Notes: generated by a model from the letters alone, not told the origin. A stretch of DNA of 64,000 nt from Anaerohalosphaeraceae bacterium (GCA_035378985.1 DAOSUR010000002.1:1-64000), one strand, 5' to 3'. Shown: positions 17,625 through 27,098, counted from the first letter of the stretch. A program made the numbers and translations.

Positions 17625-20600
17625 TTAGAACGGCTTCAAGGAAGCAACAGCGTCTTGTTCGGCCTCCTCACGAAGCACAATGGTCGGCTTGACAAGAATC
17701 AGAAGAATCGACTTATCCTTGACTGTACTTCGATTGGAGAAGAGCCGTCCGAGAATCGGCAATTTGCTCAGAGCGGGAACGCCCGCTTCAATTTCATACT
17801 CGCCCGTCATGGTCAGACCGCCCAGCAGGACCGTTCCGCGGTCCGGTACGGAGACGCGGGTTTCAATGGAAGAGGTCTGAATCGTCGGCAAACTGTAGTC
17901 TTCCGTAACGATTTCGCCGCCGCCTTCCGGTGTAGGCATCAGACCCACGGCCGTGTCTGTCTCCAAATTGGTGAGCATGTCCATGTAAGTAATGATACGC
18001 AGGAGGACATATTTTTTGTCTTCAGTAATCGTGGGCATAATATTAAGCCGGACGCCGGTGTCGAAGTCTTCAATGTCGTGTTCAAAGTAAGCCACGGTTC
18101 GGTCGGTCCCGGCCAACGTTGTCAGCGTTTCTGTTGTAAAGCTGGCATCGGTTTTGATTCTGCGCTCCGTAATCACTTCGATATTGGCCGATTCGCCGTT
18201 CATGACCATGGCCTTCGGCGCCGAAAGAGACTTCGTATTCCGATGCATCTGAGTAGCGCGAATCAGGAACTCCACCTGCAGGTTATCAAGAGTATCCCCC
18301 CAGCTGAATTCCATGTCCAGGGAAGAACGCAGCGGGGTTCCTGTTGTTGTTGCATCTCCCAAGCTGGATGGGATAAAGGTTGATTTCGGTCTGGCCAGAT
18401 TGATGGAATCCTGGTTGATGTTTTCGATAATTCCGGTACCGCCGCCGAACTGGCCGCCGATTTTCCATTTGGCAATGTCCATATCAAAGCCGATTTCTTC
18501 GAGGAAGTTTTCATCCACAAGGAGGAAACGGGCCTCGATAGCGACCTGGTCTCCAATCCCTTCTTTGAGCTTTTTGAGGAAATCTTCGACTTCTTTGTGT
18601 ACATCGGCGGTTTGATAGACAATCAGTTTTCGAGCGTTGTACTGCCAGACGCGTCCCTCGCCGCCTTCCAGATACCAGCTGAGGGGACGGACTGTTTGCT
18701 GGAGCAGATAAATAATTTCGATGGCTCGGATTTCGCCTCGCCAGTTTCCGCTCATACCAGTCATCATCATCCCGCCCATCATGCCTCCTCCCATTCCGCC
18801 CATACCGCCTCCCATCATGCCTCCTCCCATCATCCCTCCTCCCATCATGCCCCCTCCCATCATCCCTCCTCCCATCATACCGCCTCCCATCCCTCCCATA
18901 CCCCCGCCCATACCGCCTCTCATGCCGCCGCTTCGGCTGCTCCCGCCGCCGCCTGTCCCACCGCCGCCTGTACCGCCGTCGCCGGCTCCGCCCCAGCCGC
19001 CGCTGTTGTATTCATCGAAGTTGGCAGGCGGGCTGAGCAGTTCGGAGATGTCATAGATTTTGTGGAAGTAGCGGTTCGTGACGTTTGTATCGAGGTATTC
19101 GAGAGTCGCGATAATAATCACGCCTTCCTTAATCATATAGCCGATTTCAGAGATAGCGCTGGCGTTAACAGCGTTAATAACCAGCTCCAGAGCCATCTTG
19201 AGCGTAATTCCCTGCATGCTGGCTCCCGGGATGTTCAGGGGATTCTCCCGCTGAACGAAGGCCGTATCAACCAGATTCGCCCAGATGGGAGTAATGCGCA
19301 GGGCCGGGTCCACAGCATTTCGCAAAATCTCAATCGCTTCCTCAAAGGTGGTTTCCTCTGTGATGGAGCTGGACAAATCCACGATGGTTTCGAGCTGTTT
19401 TTCTACAGCTGTGGTTTTGGGGTCAAGGTCTTCTTTTTCTGCAGCTTCCCGCCGGGCGGCAATTTCCTTCCAGTTTTTCGGATAGGTGATTTCGTTGTAG
19501 TAGGGGATGGAGCGTCGGTCTGCTTCCAGAAGCAGCCGCAGTTCCTCTTTTTGCGATTCTTCCTGAATGGCCCGCTGCTCTCTCCATCGGACGGTGTCTT
19601 CGAGAGTCTTCTTCAGGATTAAGGCGTTTTGATTGAGCGGGTCCACGGCCAGCAGCTGTTCCAGCTGTCCGAGGGCTTCTTCATACCGCTGCTCATCCAG
19701 AAATGCATACGCCCTCTGCATAAAATCGGCAATGGCTTTGGCCCGCCGCTGTTCCATTTCTGTTCGGTTTTGTTCAGCTAATTGACGGGCCTGCTGTTCC
19801 TGCTGCTGCTGCTGCGCGGCGGTAAAAGCATCCTGATTACGATTGACTTCTTCTTCCTTTTGAGCCAGCTGGAGCTGGAAACTTTTGTATAATTCATCGC
19901 CGAGCAGAAGTTTGTTGGTTTCAATAGCGGCAAAAGCTCTTCGAAGAGACTGACGGGCCTGGGTAAAGTCTTTTTGAGCTAACGATTGGTCGGCCTTGGC
20001 TAAGGCATCCTGAACAATCGCAGTAACGTATCCGATTTGGACGGATTGCTTTCGCAGAACTTCATTCAGATAGGAATCTGTTGTTGCCGAGGGTGCTGTC
20101 TGGGTCGGTTCGATCGGTGCGGGTGGAATTGCAGCCGGCTCGGTTTTCGGTGCTTCATTGGGTTCGGGCAGGGGTGCCGCAGGAGCTTCGGCGGGAGCCG
20201 GGGAAACCGCGGCTTTTTCTTCCGCCGACGGTTCGGCCGGAGCCGGTTTTTCCGGGACCATCTGCATGATTTCGACTTCAATCTGTTCTTCCGGTTTTAG
20301 GGCGGGCTCCGCTGGTGCTGCCGGCTGTGCAGGGGGCGGGGTTTGCTGGAGCTGGTCAATCATTTTCAGGTAGTCCATCGGCGAAATGGAACCGGTGACC
20401 TCAATGCCGGACTGAGCCGCCTGCATAAAACCGGCCTTGGCTTTTTCATAATTCTTTTGCTTGTAATCCTCAACAGCCTGGTCATAAACGGCCTGGATTC
20501 GAGCCCGTTCAGCAGAGAGATTGGCTTGTATGTTTTGAAGAATCCCCTGGATAGTGGAGCGTTCTTTTTCAGACAGATACGGGCTGGCCAGCACCCCGTT

Positions 20601-20987
20601 CAGAAGGGTTATGGCCTGCTGATGCTGTCCGGAGGCGGACAACTCTTCGGCCTGTTTGATTATGTCCGGGATTCTGCGGCGGGCTTCGAGGGCTTCGGCC
20701 GTCTGTTTGGAGAGGGCTTCAACCGTTGCAATCTGGGAATCTGTCAGATAAGGAGCATAATTGTCACGAATTTCTTTGAGGAGCGTCTCGGCGGATTGAT
20801 ACAGGCCGCGTTTGATTTGCTCCTGCGCGACGCGGATGTATTCTTCCGCCCGTTTTTGTTTGGATTGTTTTTCTGTGAGTGTTTCGGCGAAGACGGACTG
20901 CAGGGCAAAACCGGTCAAGATCATCGTCAAGGCAAGCATGCAGAACCAAGGCAGATACCCTTTTTTGAACTTGTCAGTTGTTGACAC
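17625..20987 (-). CDS. Large secretin-like protein with TPR/coiled-coil N-half and Gly-Met repeat
   Basis: 1120 residues starting at GTG 20987. An ATG five codons up is possible, but GGAGG ends five bases before this GTG, which decides the start. A signal peptide (ending LQSVFA) is followed by TPR-like and coiled-coil segments, an Ala/Pro/Glu linker near residues 225-305 and more TPR-like helices. Next comes a secretin N-type region near 580-660 with RYFHKIYDISELL, a GGM repeat near 690-750, and a C-terminal secretin domain (VAIEARFLLVDENFLEEIGFD ... VPDRGTVLLGGL ... VPALSKLPILGRLFSNR). It is probably an outer-membrane multimer. No other secretion gene is adjacent, so its partners are unknown. 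Confidence 0.85.
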   Translation of the reverse strand: MSTTDKFKKGYLPWFCMLALTMILTGFALQSVFAETLTEKQSKQKRAEEYIRVAQEQIKRGLYQSAETLLKEIRDNYAPYLTDSQIATVEALSKQTAEALEARRRIPDIIKQAEELSASGQHQQAITLLNGVLASPYLSEKERSTIQGILQNIQANLSAERARIQAVYDQAVEDYKQKNYEKAKAGFMQAAQSGIEVTGSISPMDYLKMIDQLQQTPPPAQPAAPAEPALKPEEQIEVEIMQMVPEKPAPAEPSAEEKAAVSPAPAEAPAAPLPEPNEAPKTEPAAIPPAPIEPTQTAPSATTDSYLNEVLRKQSVQIGYVTAIVQDALAKADQSLAQKDFTQARQSLRRAFAAIETNKLLLGDELYKSFQLQLAQKEEEVNRNQDAFTAAQQQQQEQQARQLAEQNRTEMEQRRAKAIADFMQRAYAFLDEQRYEEALGQLEQLLAVDPLNQNALILKKTLEDTVRWREQRAIQEESQKEELRLLLEADRRSIPYYNEITYPKNWKEIAARREAAEKEDLDPKTTAVEKQLETIVDLSSSITEETTFEEAIEILRNAVDPALRITPIWANLVDTAFVQRENPLNIPGASMQGITLKMALELVINAVNASAISEIGYMIKEGVIIIATLEYLDTNVTNRYFHKIYDISELLSPPANFDEYNSGGWGGAGDGGTGGGGTGGGGSSRSGGMRGGMGGGMGGMGGGMMGGGMMGGGMMGGGMMGGGMMGGGMGGMGGGMMGGMMMTGMSGNWRGEIRAIEIIYLLQQTVRPLSWYLEGGEGRVWQYNARKLIVYQTADVHKEVEDFLKKLKEGIGDQVAIEARFLLVDENFLEEIGFDMDIAKWKIGGQFGGGTGIIENINQDSINLARPKSTFIPSSLGDATTTGTPLRSSLDMEFSWGDTLDNLQVEFLIRATQMHRNTKSLSAPKAMVMNGESANIEVITERRIKTDASFTTETLTTLAGTDRTVAYFEHDIEDFDTGVRLNIMPTITEDKKYVLLRIITYMDMLTNLETDTAVGLMPTPEGGGEIVTEDYSLPTIQTSSIETRVSVPDRGTVLLGGLTMTGEYEIEAGVPALSKLPILGRLFSNRSTVKDKSILLILVKPTIVLREEAEQDAVASLKPF
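18775..18925. repeat. 15-bp tandem repeat encoding GGGMM units
   Basis: Imperfect 15-bp units (plus-strand form CCTCCCATCATGCCT) repeat through this part of the secretin-like gene and encode GGGMM on the minus strand. Copy number is likely to vary by slippage. Confidence 0.85.
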
Positions 20988-21158
20988 CGTTACCTCCAGC
21001 ATTTCATATAATTATGACGTTTTCAAAACCATCCGACGAACCATTATAGGCACTCCCCTCGGATTGACAGGTCAGTGTAAAGCCAACCAATAGTTCTTGC
21101 AAGGGAAAAAACCCAAAACTTTGTGAACTGATTCTTGTTTTTCCTGTCAGGGGTCTTT

Positions 21159-21215
21159 ATGATTCCGCCGGTTGTGGGAACCCCAAAAAACACTGTGCGG
21201 AAAGAGAGAGATTGA
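21159..21215 (+). CDS. Possible 18-codon upstream ORF coupled to tsaB
   Basis: ATG at 21159, preceded by CAGGGG, encodes MIPPVVGTPKNTVRKERD and ends in TGA overlapping the TTG start of tsaB (TTGA). It could couple translation or be chance; no homology can be claimed. Confidence 0.2.
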   Translation: MIPPVVGTPKNTVRKERD

Positions 21216-21928
21216 AAAGAGAAGGACCGTATTTGCTGGCGATTGATTGTTCGGGCCGTATCGGTTCGACGGCCGTCGGGAGAGGGGAGATTCTGTTGGC
21301 AGAGAAGGTCTTTTCCGGGAAGATGAGACACAGCAGCGAACTGTTTGAATCGATGGAAACGGTTCTGAAAGAATCCGGCTGTTCATTGAAAGACATAGAT
21401 GTGTTTTGTTTTACCATCGGGCCGGGAAGTTTTACGGGTCTTCGAATCGCCGTTACGGCGGCAAAAATGCTCAGTTTTGCTCGGAAAATCCCCCTTGTTT
21501 CTGTCAACACTCTCGATACAATAGCGCATAACACGACTGAGTATGTCGGGAAATTGAACAGCTCTTTAAAGTATCTGGCTGTAGTTCTCGATGCCAAACA
21601 CAATTCTTTTTTTTCAGCTGTTTATAAATGGGATGTCAATAAGTGGATAAAACATATCGGAGATATGCTGATATCGTCTCAACAACTTGTTTGTCAACTT
21701 CAGATGTTGGGTAATTCCGCTGTAGTAGGCGAAGGACTTTTTTACCACAGAGATTTGTTTGATTCTGCCGGCATTGAGATTTTTCCTGAGGACTATTGGT
21801 CGGCACGTGCCGGCGGGATACTTCGAATTGCGTATCAGAAATATCTTTCCGGCGAGTTTGAAGAACCTCTCAAATTAGTCCCTTATTATATACGCCCGCC
21901 GGAAATCACGGAAAAGACCAGAAAATAA
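21212..21928 (+). CDS. tsaB: tRNA threonylcarbamoyladenosine biosynthesis protein TsaB
   Basis: 238 residues of the ASKHA fold. LLAIDCSG at the start, RHSSELFE near residue 45 and IGPGSFTGLRI near residues 70-80 are TsaB hallmarks. TsaB is the inactive scaffold partner of TsaD in the complex (TsaB/TsaD/TsaE) that makes t6A37 in ANN-decoding tRNAs. The start is TTG, with AAAGAGAGAGA just ahead; no in-frame ATG exists nearby. It stands alone upstream of the chaperone cluster, with 269 bases between. Confidence 0.9.
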   Translation: MKREGPYLLAIDCSGRIGSTAVGRGEILLAEKVFSGKMRHSSELFESMETVLKESGCSLKDIDVFCFTIGPGSFTGLRIAVTAAKMLSFARKIPLVSVNTLDTIAHNTTEYVGKLNSSLKYLAVVLDAKHNSFFSAVYKWDVNKWIKHIGDMLISSQQLVCQLQMLGNSAVVGEGLFYHRDLFDSAGIEIFPEDYWSARAGGILRIAYQKYLSGEFEEPLKLVPYYIRPPEITEKTRK

Positions 21929-22197
21929 TTTTCTTTTATCCGGAATTCCTTTATAACCTGTCAAGTTGACCGTTCTTTAGCTTTTTATCCGGCTTAAATT
22001 GGCAGAACAGGACCAAATTCTGAGATTTTGTTCCAAAGAGAGAGATTTTATAACTTTAATGGAAGCAATTCTTTAGGGAAAAAAGGACCTTCTTGACTGT
22101 TTGGCAATATTCGCTTTGGTATTTGGTTTGCATAAAAGGTTTTGCCAAATAAGTACGGAGACAGAGTAGAAGAAGAAACACAGGAGAGAGAAGTGCT
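21929..22197 (+). promoter_or_regulatory. Leader and promoter region of the groEL1 cluster
   Basis: 269 AT-rich bases. No CIRCE (TTAGCACTC-N9-GAGTGCTAA) is present. A perfect inverted repeat TTTGGCAA / TTGCCAAA lies at 22100-22107 and 22142-22149, about 50 bases before the groEL1 start, with TTGACT just ahead at 22094. It may be a heat-shock or other operator. This is inference. Confidence 0.35.
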
Positions 22198-23859
22198 ATG
22201 GCAGCGAAACAATTAGCGTTTGAAACAGATGCCCGCAGTGCCTTGCTGGCCGGCGTGGAAAAACTTGCTGCCGCGGTCAAGTCCACTCTTGGACCCCGCG
22301 GTCGAAATGCCGTCATTGACAAGGGCTGGGGCGGCCCGACTGTAACGAAAGACGGTGTGACAGTAGCTGAAGAGATTGAACTGCTGGACAAAACAGAGAA
22401 TATGGGGGCAAAGCTGGTGAGGGAGGCCGCCAGCAAGACCTCGAAAGTGGCCGGGGACGGTACGACAACGGCGACGGTCCTGGCCGAAGCGATTTTTAAA
22501 GAGGCCTATAAGAATCTGGCCGCCGGAGCCGATGCAATGGCTCTGAATCGGGGAATCCAGAAGGCCGTGGCGGCGGCGGTGGAAAAACTGAAATCACTCG
22601 CCAAGCCCATCGATATTTCCAAGAAAGATGACATCATCAACATTGCCGCCATCAGTGCCAACAATGATTTCGAAATCGGTAAAAAGATGGCCGAGGCCTT
22701 TATGCGGGTGGGCAAGGACGGTGTCATTACGGTGGAAGAAGGGCGCGGCCTGGAGACCACCGTCGAGTATGTGGAAGGAATGCAGTTTGACCGCGGTTAT
22801 CTTTCTCCGCACTTTGTCACGGACCCGGACCATATGGTCTGCGAGCTGGAGAAGCCCTATATTCTTGTCTATGAGGAGAAAATCAGCAACGTAGCCAAAC
22901 TGGTTCCGCTGCTGGAGGAAATCGCCCGGGTCAAGCGTCCGCTTCTGATTATCGCCGAGGATGTGGAAGGCGAGGCGCTGGCGACGCTGGTGGTCAACAA
23001 GCTGCGGGGGATTCTGCAGGTGGCGGCGGTCAAGGCCCCCGGCTACGGCGACAGAAGAAAAGCGATGCTGGAGGATATTGCGATTCTCACCGGTGCCGAG
23101 CCCATTTTCAAGGATTTGGGCATTGAGCTGGATCGGGTTCGTCTGTCTCAGTTGGGCCAGGCCCGCAAGGTGACCGTTGACAGCGAGAATACAACAATTA
23201 TTGAAGGGGCCGGCTCAGAGAAGGCCATCCAGGGCCGCATTGCTCAAATCAAGAGTGAAATTGAGACCACCACAAGTGATTACGACCGGGAAAAACTGCA
23301 GGAGCGGCTGGCCAAGCTGACCGGCGGCGTAGCGCAAATCAATGTGGGAGCCGCCAGTGAAGCGGAGATGAAGGAAAAGAAAGCCCGCATTGAAGATGCG
23401 CTGCATGCGACCCGAGCGGCGATTGAGGAAGGCATTGTGCCCGGCGGCGGGGTGGCGCTGGTGCGCTGCATCGAGGAAGTGGCCAAGCTGGACCTGAAGG
23501 GTGATGAAAAAACCGGTGCGGAAATTGTTATGAATGCCCTGAAGATGCCCTGCTACTGGATTGCAGAAAATGCCGGTGCCGTCGGGGCGCTGGTGGTCAG
23601 CAAGGTGGCCAAGGGCAAGGGCGGCTTCGGGTATAACGCAGACAAGGATACCTATGAAGACCTGCTGGATGCCGGCGTGATTGACCCGGTAAAAGTGACG
23701 CGCATTGCTCTGCAGAATGCGGCTTCCGTGGCGGGTCTGCTGCTGACAACGGACTGCGTCGTGACGGAAAAGCCCAAGGACAACAAGAAGGGCAATAAAC
23801 GCGACCGGTTCGGCGGCGGTCCGGACATGGAAGACATGGATGATATGGATATGATGTAA
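22198..23859 (+). CDS. groEL1: 60-kDa chaperonin GroEL, copy 1
   Basis: 553 residues across the full GroEL length. Key ATP-site residues are kept: GDGTTTATVLAEAI near residue 86 and the Asp in ARIEDALHATRAAIEEG near residue 398. The TLGPRGRN start motif is normal. The C-terminal tail reads GGGPDMEDMDDMDMM instead of the usual GGM repeats that line the cavity floor. AGGAGAGAGA precedes the ATG. It opens the groEL1-groES-groEL2-dnaJ-grpE-fmdB cluster. It folds cytosolic proteins with GroES; the duplicate downstream suggests division of labour. Confidence 0.97.
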   Translation: MAAKQLAFETDARSALLAGVEKLAAAVKSTLGPRGRNAVIDKGWGGPTVTKDGVTVAEEIELLDKTENMGAKLVREAASKTSKVAGDGTTTATVLAEAIFKEAYKNLAAGADAMALNRGIQKAVAAAVEKLKSLAKPIDISKKDDIINIAAISANNDFEIGKKMAEAFMRVGKDGVITVEEGRGLETTVEYVEGMQFDRGYLSPHFVTDPDHMVCELEKPYILVYEEKISNVAKLVPLLEEIARVKRPLLIIAEDVEGEALATLVVNKLRGILQVAAVKAPGYGDRRKAMLEDIAILTGAEPIFKDLGIELDRVRLSQLGQARKVTVDSENTTIIEGAGSEKAIQGRIAQIKSEIETTTSDYDREKLQERLAKLTGGVAQINVGAASEAEMKEKKARIEDALHATRAAIEEGIVPGGGVALVRCIEEVAKLDLKGDEKTGAEIVMNALKMPCYWIAENAGAVGALVVSKVAKGKGGFGYNADKDTYEDLLDAGVIDPVKVTRIALQNAASVAGLLLTTDCVVTEKPKDNKKGNKRDRFGGGPDMEDMDDMDMM

Positions 23860-23911
23860 TGGAAGCAATCAATACGGAAACTTTGAAAGAAGATAACAGG
23901 AGAGGAACCCT

Positions 23912-24202
23912 ATGAAACTCAAACCACTGGATGATCGAGTTGTCGTAAAGCCTCAGGAAGCGGAAGAAAAGACTCCGGGCGGCATTGTCCTGCCGGATAC
24001 GGCCAAGGAAAAACCCCTGATGGGCAAGGTGATTGCCGTCGGGGAAGGCAAACGGCTGGAAAACGGGACCCGGGCCAAGATGTCCGTGAGCAAAAATGAT
24101 ATTGTGCTCTTCGGCAAATACAGCGGCAGTGATGTGGAAATCGACGGCGTGGAGTATAAGATTCTTCGCGAAAGCGAAATCTTAGGCGTTGTCGAACAGT
24201 AA
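23912..24202 (+). CDS. groES: 10-kDa co-chaperonin GroES
   Basis: 96 residues: MKLKPLDDRVVVKPQEAEEKTPGGIVLPDTAKEKP with the mobile-loop segment GGIVLPD, and the C-terminal YKILRESEILGVVE. It caps the GroEL ring. It is placed between the two groEL genes rather than before groEL as in most bacteria. A strong AGGAGAGG ribosome binding site lies ahead. Being the only groES seen, it probably serves both chaperonins. Confidence 0.97.
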   Translation: MKLKPLDDRVVVKPQEAEEKTPGGIVLPDTAKEKPLMGKVIAVGEGKRLENGTRAKMSVSKNDIVLFGKYSGSDVEIDGVEYKILRESEILGVVEQ

Positions 24203-24257
24203 GGAAAAAGGACAGGATTCCAGCAAACGCCTGCAAAGGCGGGAGGTTTAGGAACAT

Positions 24258-25874
24258 ATGGCAAAACAGATGATGTTTCAGGAACAGGCGCGAGCCCAGC
24301 TGAAAGAGGGGTTGTCCCGTCTGGCTGCAGCGGTAAAGGTCACGATGGGACCGACCGGCAAGAATGTGCTGCTGCAGAAAAGCTACGGCTCGCCGAAGAT
24401 TACCAAAGACGGCGTATCGGTCAGCAAGGAAATCGAGCTGCCCGAGCCGTTCCAGAATGTCGGGGCCAAGATGGTCAATCAGGTAGCCAGCAAGACCAGC
24501 GATGTAGTCGGAGACGGTACGACGACCGCAACGGTTCTGGCGGAGGCCATTTATACAGAAGGGCTGAAGTATGTGACGTCTGGTGTGAATCCGGTGGCGA
24601 TTCAGCGGGGTATTACCAAAGCCGCTGAGGCTGCAATTGAGTATATCAAGTCCGCCAGCAAGCCGGTCAAGGGGCATGAGGACATTGCCCGGGTCGGCAC
24701 CATCAGCGCCAACAACAATCCGGAGGTCGGCGAGATTCTAGCGCAGGCGATGGACAAGGTCGGCAAAGAAGGCGTTATTGAGGTCGAAGAAGGCAAAGGA
24801 ATGGAGACCGAACTGACGGTCGTCGAGGGAATGCAGTTCGATAAGGGATACATCTCTCCGTATTTTATGACCAATCCTGATACCCTCGAATGTGTGCTCG
24901 AAGACGCCTATATTCTCCTGCATGAAAAGAAAATCAGCAACCTGCGGGAGCTGATTCCGCTGCTGGAGAAGATTGCTCATGTATCCGCACCTCTGCTGAT
25001 TGTAGCGGAGGATGTGGAAGGCGAGGCGCTGGCGGCGCTGGTGATTAACCGGCTGCAGGGCGTGCTGAAGGTCTGTGCTGTCAAGGCGCCGGGCTTCGGC
25101 GACCGCCGCAAGGCTATGCTGCAGGACATCGGCGTTCTGACCGGCGGCCAGGTGATTACGGAGGACCTGGGCATCAAGCTGGAAAAGATTGAATTGTCTC
25201 AACTGGGCCGAGCCAAACGGGTGGTAGTGGGGAAGGAAACCACGACCATCATTGAGGGGGCCGGCAAGAAGAAGGACATTCAGGCCCGCTGCGACCAGAT
25301 TCGTCATCAGATTGAGAAAACCACCAGCGATTATGACCGCGAGAAGCTGCAGGAGCGTCTGGCAAAACTGACCGGCGGCGTGGCGGTGATTAAAGCCGGT
25401 GCTCCGACCGAAACAGAGATGAAGGAACGCAAAGACCTGCTGGAGGATGCGCTGCATGCCGTCAAGGCGGCGGCCGAGGAAGGCATTGTTCCCGGCGGCG
25501 GGGTGGTCTTCCTGCGGGCAATTGCGGAAGTGGAAAAGGCCCGGGCCAAGGCCAAGGGCGATGAAAAGATCGGATATGATATTGTGATTGAGGCCCTGAA
25601 GGCCCCGACTCGCCAGATTGTGGACAACGGCGGCGGAGACGGCCAGGTCGTCGTAGCTGAACTGCTCGAGAAGGGCGAGACAATCGGCTATGATGCCCTG
25701 ACGGGCCAGTATGTCGATATGTTCAAGGCCGGCATCATCGACCCGGCAAAAGTGGCCAGGACGGCCCTGCAGAACGCCGCTTCGGTGGCCGGTCTGATGC
25801 TTACCACCAATGTGGTGATTACGGAACTGAAAGAAGACAAAAAGGAGAATGCCGTGCCGGGTGCGGTGTTCTAA
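24258..25874 (+). CDS. groEL2: 60-kDa chaperonin GroEL, copy 2
   Basis: 538 residues. ATP-binding GDGTTTATVLAEAIY and the catalytic-Asp region EDALHAVKAAAEEG are intact. It differs clearly from copy 1 throughout (for example YGSPKITKDGVSVSKEIELPEPFQNVG), so it is an old paralogue, not a recent duplication. The C-terminus ends KEDKKENAVPGAVF with no GGM tail. It lies 55 bases after groES and continues to dnaJ. Substrate range relative to copy 1 is unknown. Confidence 0.97.
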   Translation: MAKQMMFQEQARAQLKEGLSRLAAAVKVTMGPTGKNVLLQKSYGSPKITKDGVSVSKEIELPEPFQNVGAKMVNQVASKTSDVVGDGTTTATVLAEAIYTEGLKYVTSGVNPVAIQRGITKAAEAAIEYIKSASKPVKGHEDIARVGTISANNNPEVGEILAQAMDKVGKEGVIEVEEGKGMETELTVVEGMQFDKGYISPYFMTNPDTLECVLEDAYILLHEKKISNLRELIPLLEKIAHVSAPLLIVAEDVEGEALAALVINRLQGVLKVCAVKAPGFGDRRKAMLQDIGVLTGGQVITEDLGIKLEKIELSQLGRAKRVVVGKETTTIIEGAGKKKDIQARCDQIRHQIEKTTSDYDREKLQERLAKLTGGVAVIKAGAPTETEMKERKDLLEDALHAVKAAAEEGIVPGGGVVFLRAIAEVEKARAKAKGDEKIGYDIVIEALKAPTRQIVDNGGGDGQVVVAELLEKGETIGYDALTGQYVDMFKAGIIDPAKVARTALQNAASVAGLMLTTNVVITELKEDKKENAVPGAVF

Positions 25875-25961
25875 TCGAGCAGCAACCTCAGTGCCGCGTC
25901 CGGATTGCCGGCTGACCGGTGAATGATTCGGACGCGGCATTGTTTTCTGATTGAGGCGACG

Positions 25962-27098
25962 ATGGCCAAACGCGACTACTATGAAGTGCTGGGTGTGGAG
26001 CGCAATGCCACGCCCGATGAGATTAAACGCGCCTATCGAAAAATGGCCATCAAGTACCATCCGGACAAAAACCCCGGCAACAAAGAGGCCGAGGCCAAAT
26101 TCAAAGAGTGTGCCGAGGCCTACGAAGTGCTCAGCGACCCGGAAAAACGGAAACGCTATGACCAGTACGGTCATGACGGACTCCGGGGAGTCGGCGTCCA
26201 TGACTACAGCCGGATGAACGTCGAAGATATCGGAGATATGTTCGGCGACATCTTCGGGGATATCTTCGGAGATTTTTTCGGTCGCCGAAGCCGAACCGGG
26301 GCAGCGAGGGGGCCGGTTCGAGGGTATGACCTGGAAACGACGGTGGAGCTGACCCTCGAAGAGGTAGCCCGGGGAACGGAAAAGACGATTGAGTTTACGC
26401 GTCAGGATACCTGCAGCGACTGCCGCGGCAGCGGGGTTGCTCAGGGAAAATCCCCGAGCCGCTGTCCGACCTGCGGAGGCAGCGGACAGGTTCAGCGGGC
26501 CGGTCTGGGCGGATTTTTCCAGATGGTTTCGACCTGTCCGCAGTGCCGCGGAAGCGGACAAATTATCACAGACCCGTGCCGAACCTGTCGGGGGACCGGT
26601 ACAACGCCCCGGCAGCGCACCCTGACGGTCAAGATTCCGCCGGGGGTCCATGAGGGGCAGGGCATTCGGGTCAGCGGCGAAGGCGAGCCCGGCCGTTTCG
26701 GCGGACCGCACGGGGATTTGTACTGCTATGTGCGAATCAAAGCGCATCCGTTCCTGATGCGGAATGGTTCGGATTTGATGGTGACAGTGCCGCTGAGTTT
26801 CACCCAGCTGACGCTCGGAACGACGATTGACGTGCCGACTCTGGATGGAACGCGTCAGCTGAAGATTCCTCCGGGGACTCAGCACGGCAGCATTTTTCGG
26901 GTGCGCGGACAGGGATTGCCGGACTTGCGGACCGGCGCGAAAGGAGATTTGCTGGTTCAGACGGCTGTAGAGATTCCCCGTCGAGTTACACCCGAACAGG
27001 AACGTCTTCTGCGGCAGTATGCAGAGATTGAGTCCAAGCAGACAGATTCAGAAAGCCGCAGTTTTTTTGAACGGATACGCAGACATTTCGGCGTATAA
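25962..27098 (+). CDS. dnaJ: Chaperone protein DnaJ
   Basis: 378 residues from the ATG at 25962; the frame extends 13 codons up, but MAKRDYYEVLGVE is the normal DnaJ start and GAGG precedes it by five bases. J domain with the HPD motif (KYHPDKNPGN), G/F-rich stretch (DIFGDIFGDFFGRRS), four CxxCxGxG zinc motifs near residues 145-210, and the C-terminal substrate domains. It stimulates DnaK; dnaK is not in the window. Confidence 0.96.
   Translation: MAKRDYYEVLGVERNATPDEIKRAYRKMAIKYHPDKNPGNKEAEAKFKECAEAYEVLSDPEKRKRYDQYGHDGLRGVGVHDYSRMNVEDIGDMFGDIFGDIFGDFFGRRSRTGAARGPVRGYDLETTVELTLEEVARGTEKTIEFTRQDTCSDCRGSGVAQGKSPSRCPTCGGSGQVQRAGLGGFFQMVSTCPQCRGSGQIITDPCRTCRGTGTTPRQRTLTVKIPPGVHEGQGIRVSGEGEPGRFGGPHGDLYCYVRIKAHPFLMRNGSDLMVTVPLSFTQLTLGTTIDVPTLDGTRQLKIPPGTQHGSIFRVRGQGLPDLRTGAKGDLLVQTAVEIPRRVTPEQERLLRQYAEIESKQTDSESRSFFERIRRHFGV

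Noticed and set aside
18721..19056. Pro/Ile-rich 111-residue plus-strand frame
   Set aside because: It is the complement of the Gly-Met repeat in the secretin-like gene, not an independent protein.
21929..22197. CIRCE/HrcA operator before groEL1
   Set aside because: No TTAGCACTC-N9-GAGTGCTAA or close variant is present.
24738..26885. 715-residue minus-strand open frame
   Set aside because: Antisense across groEL2 and dnaJ, rich in His, Arg and Gln as expected for a shadow frame.
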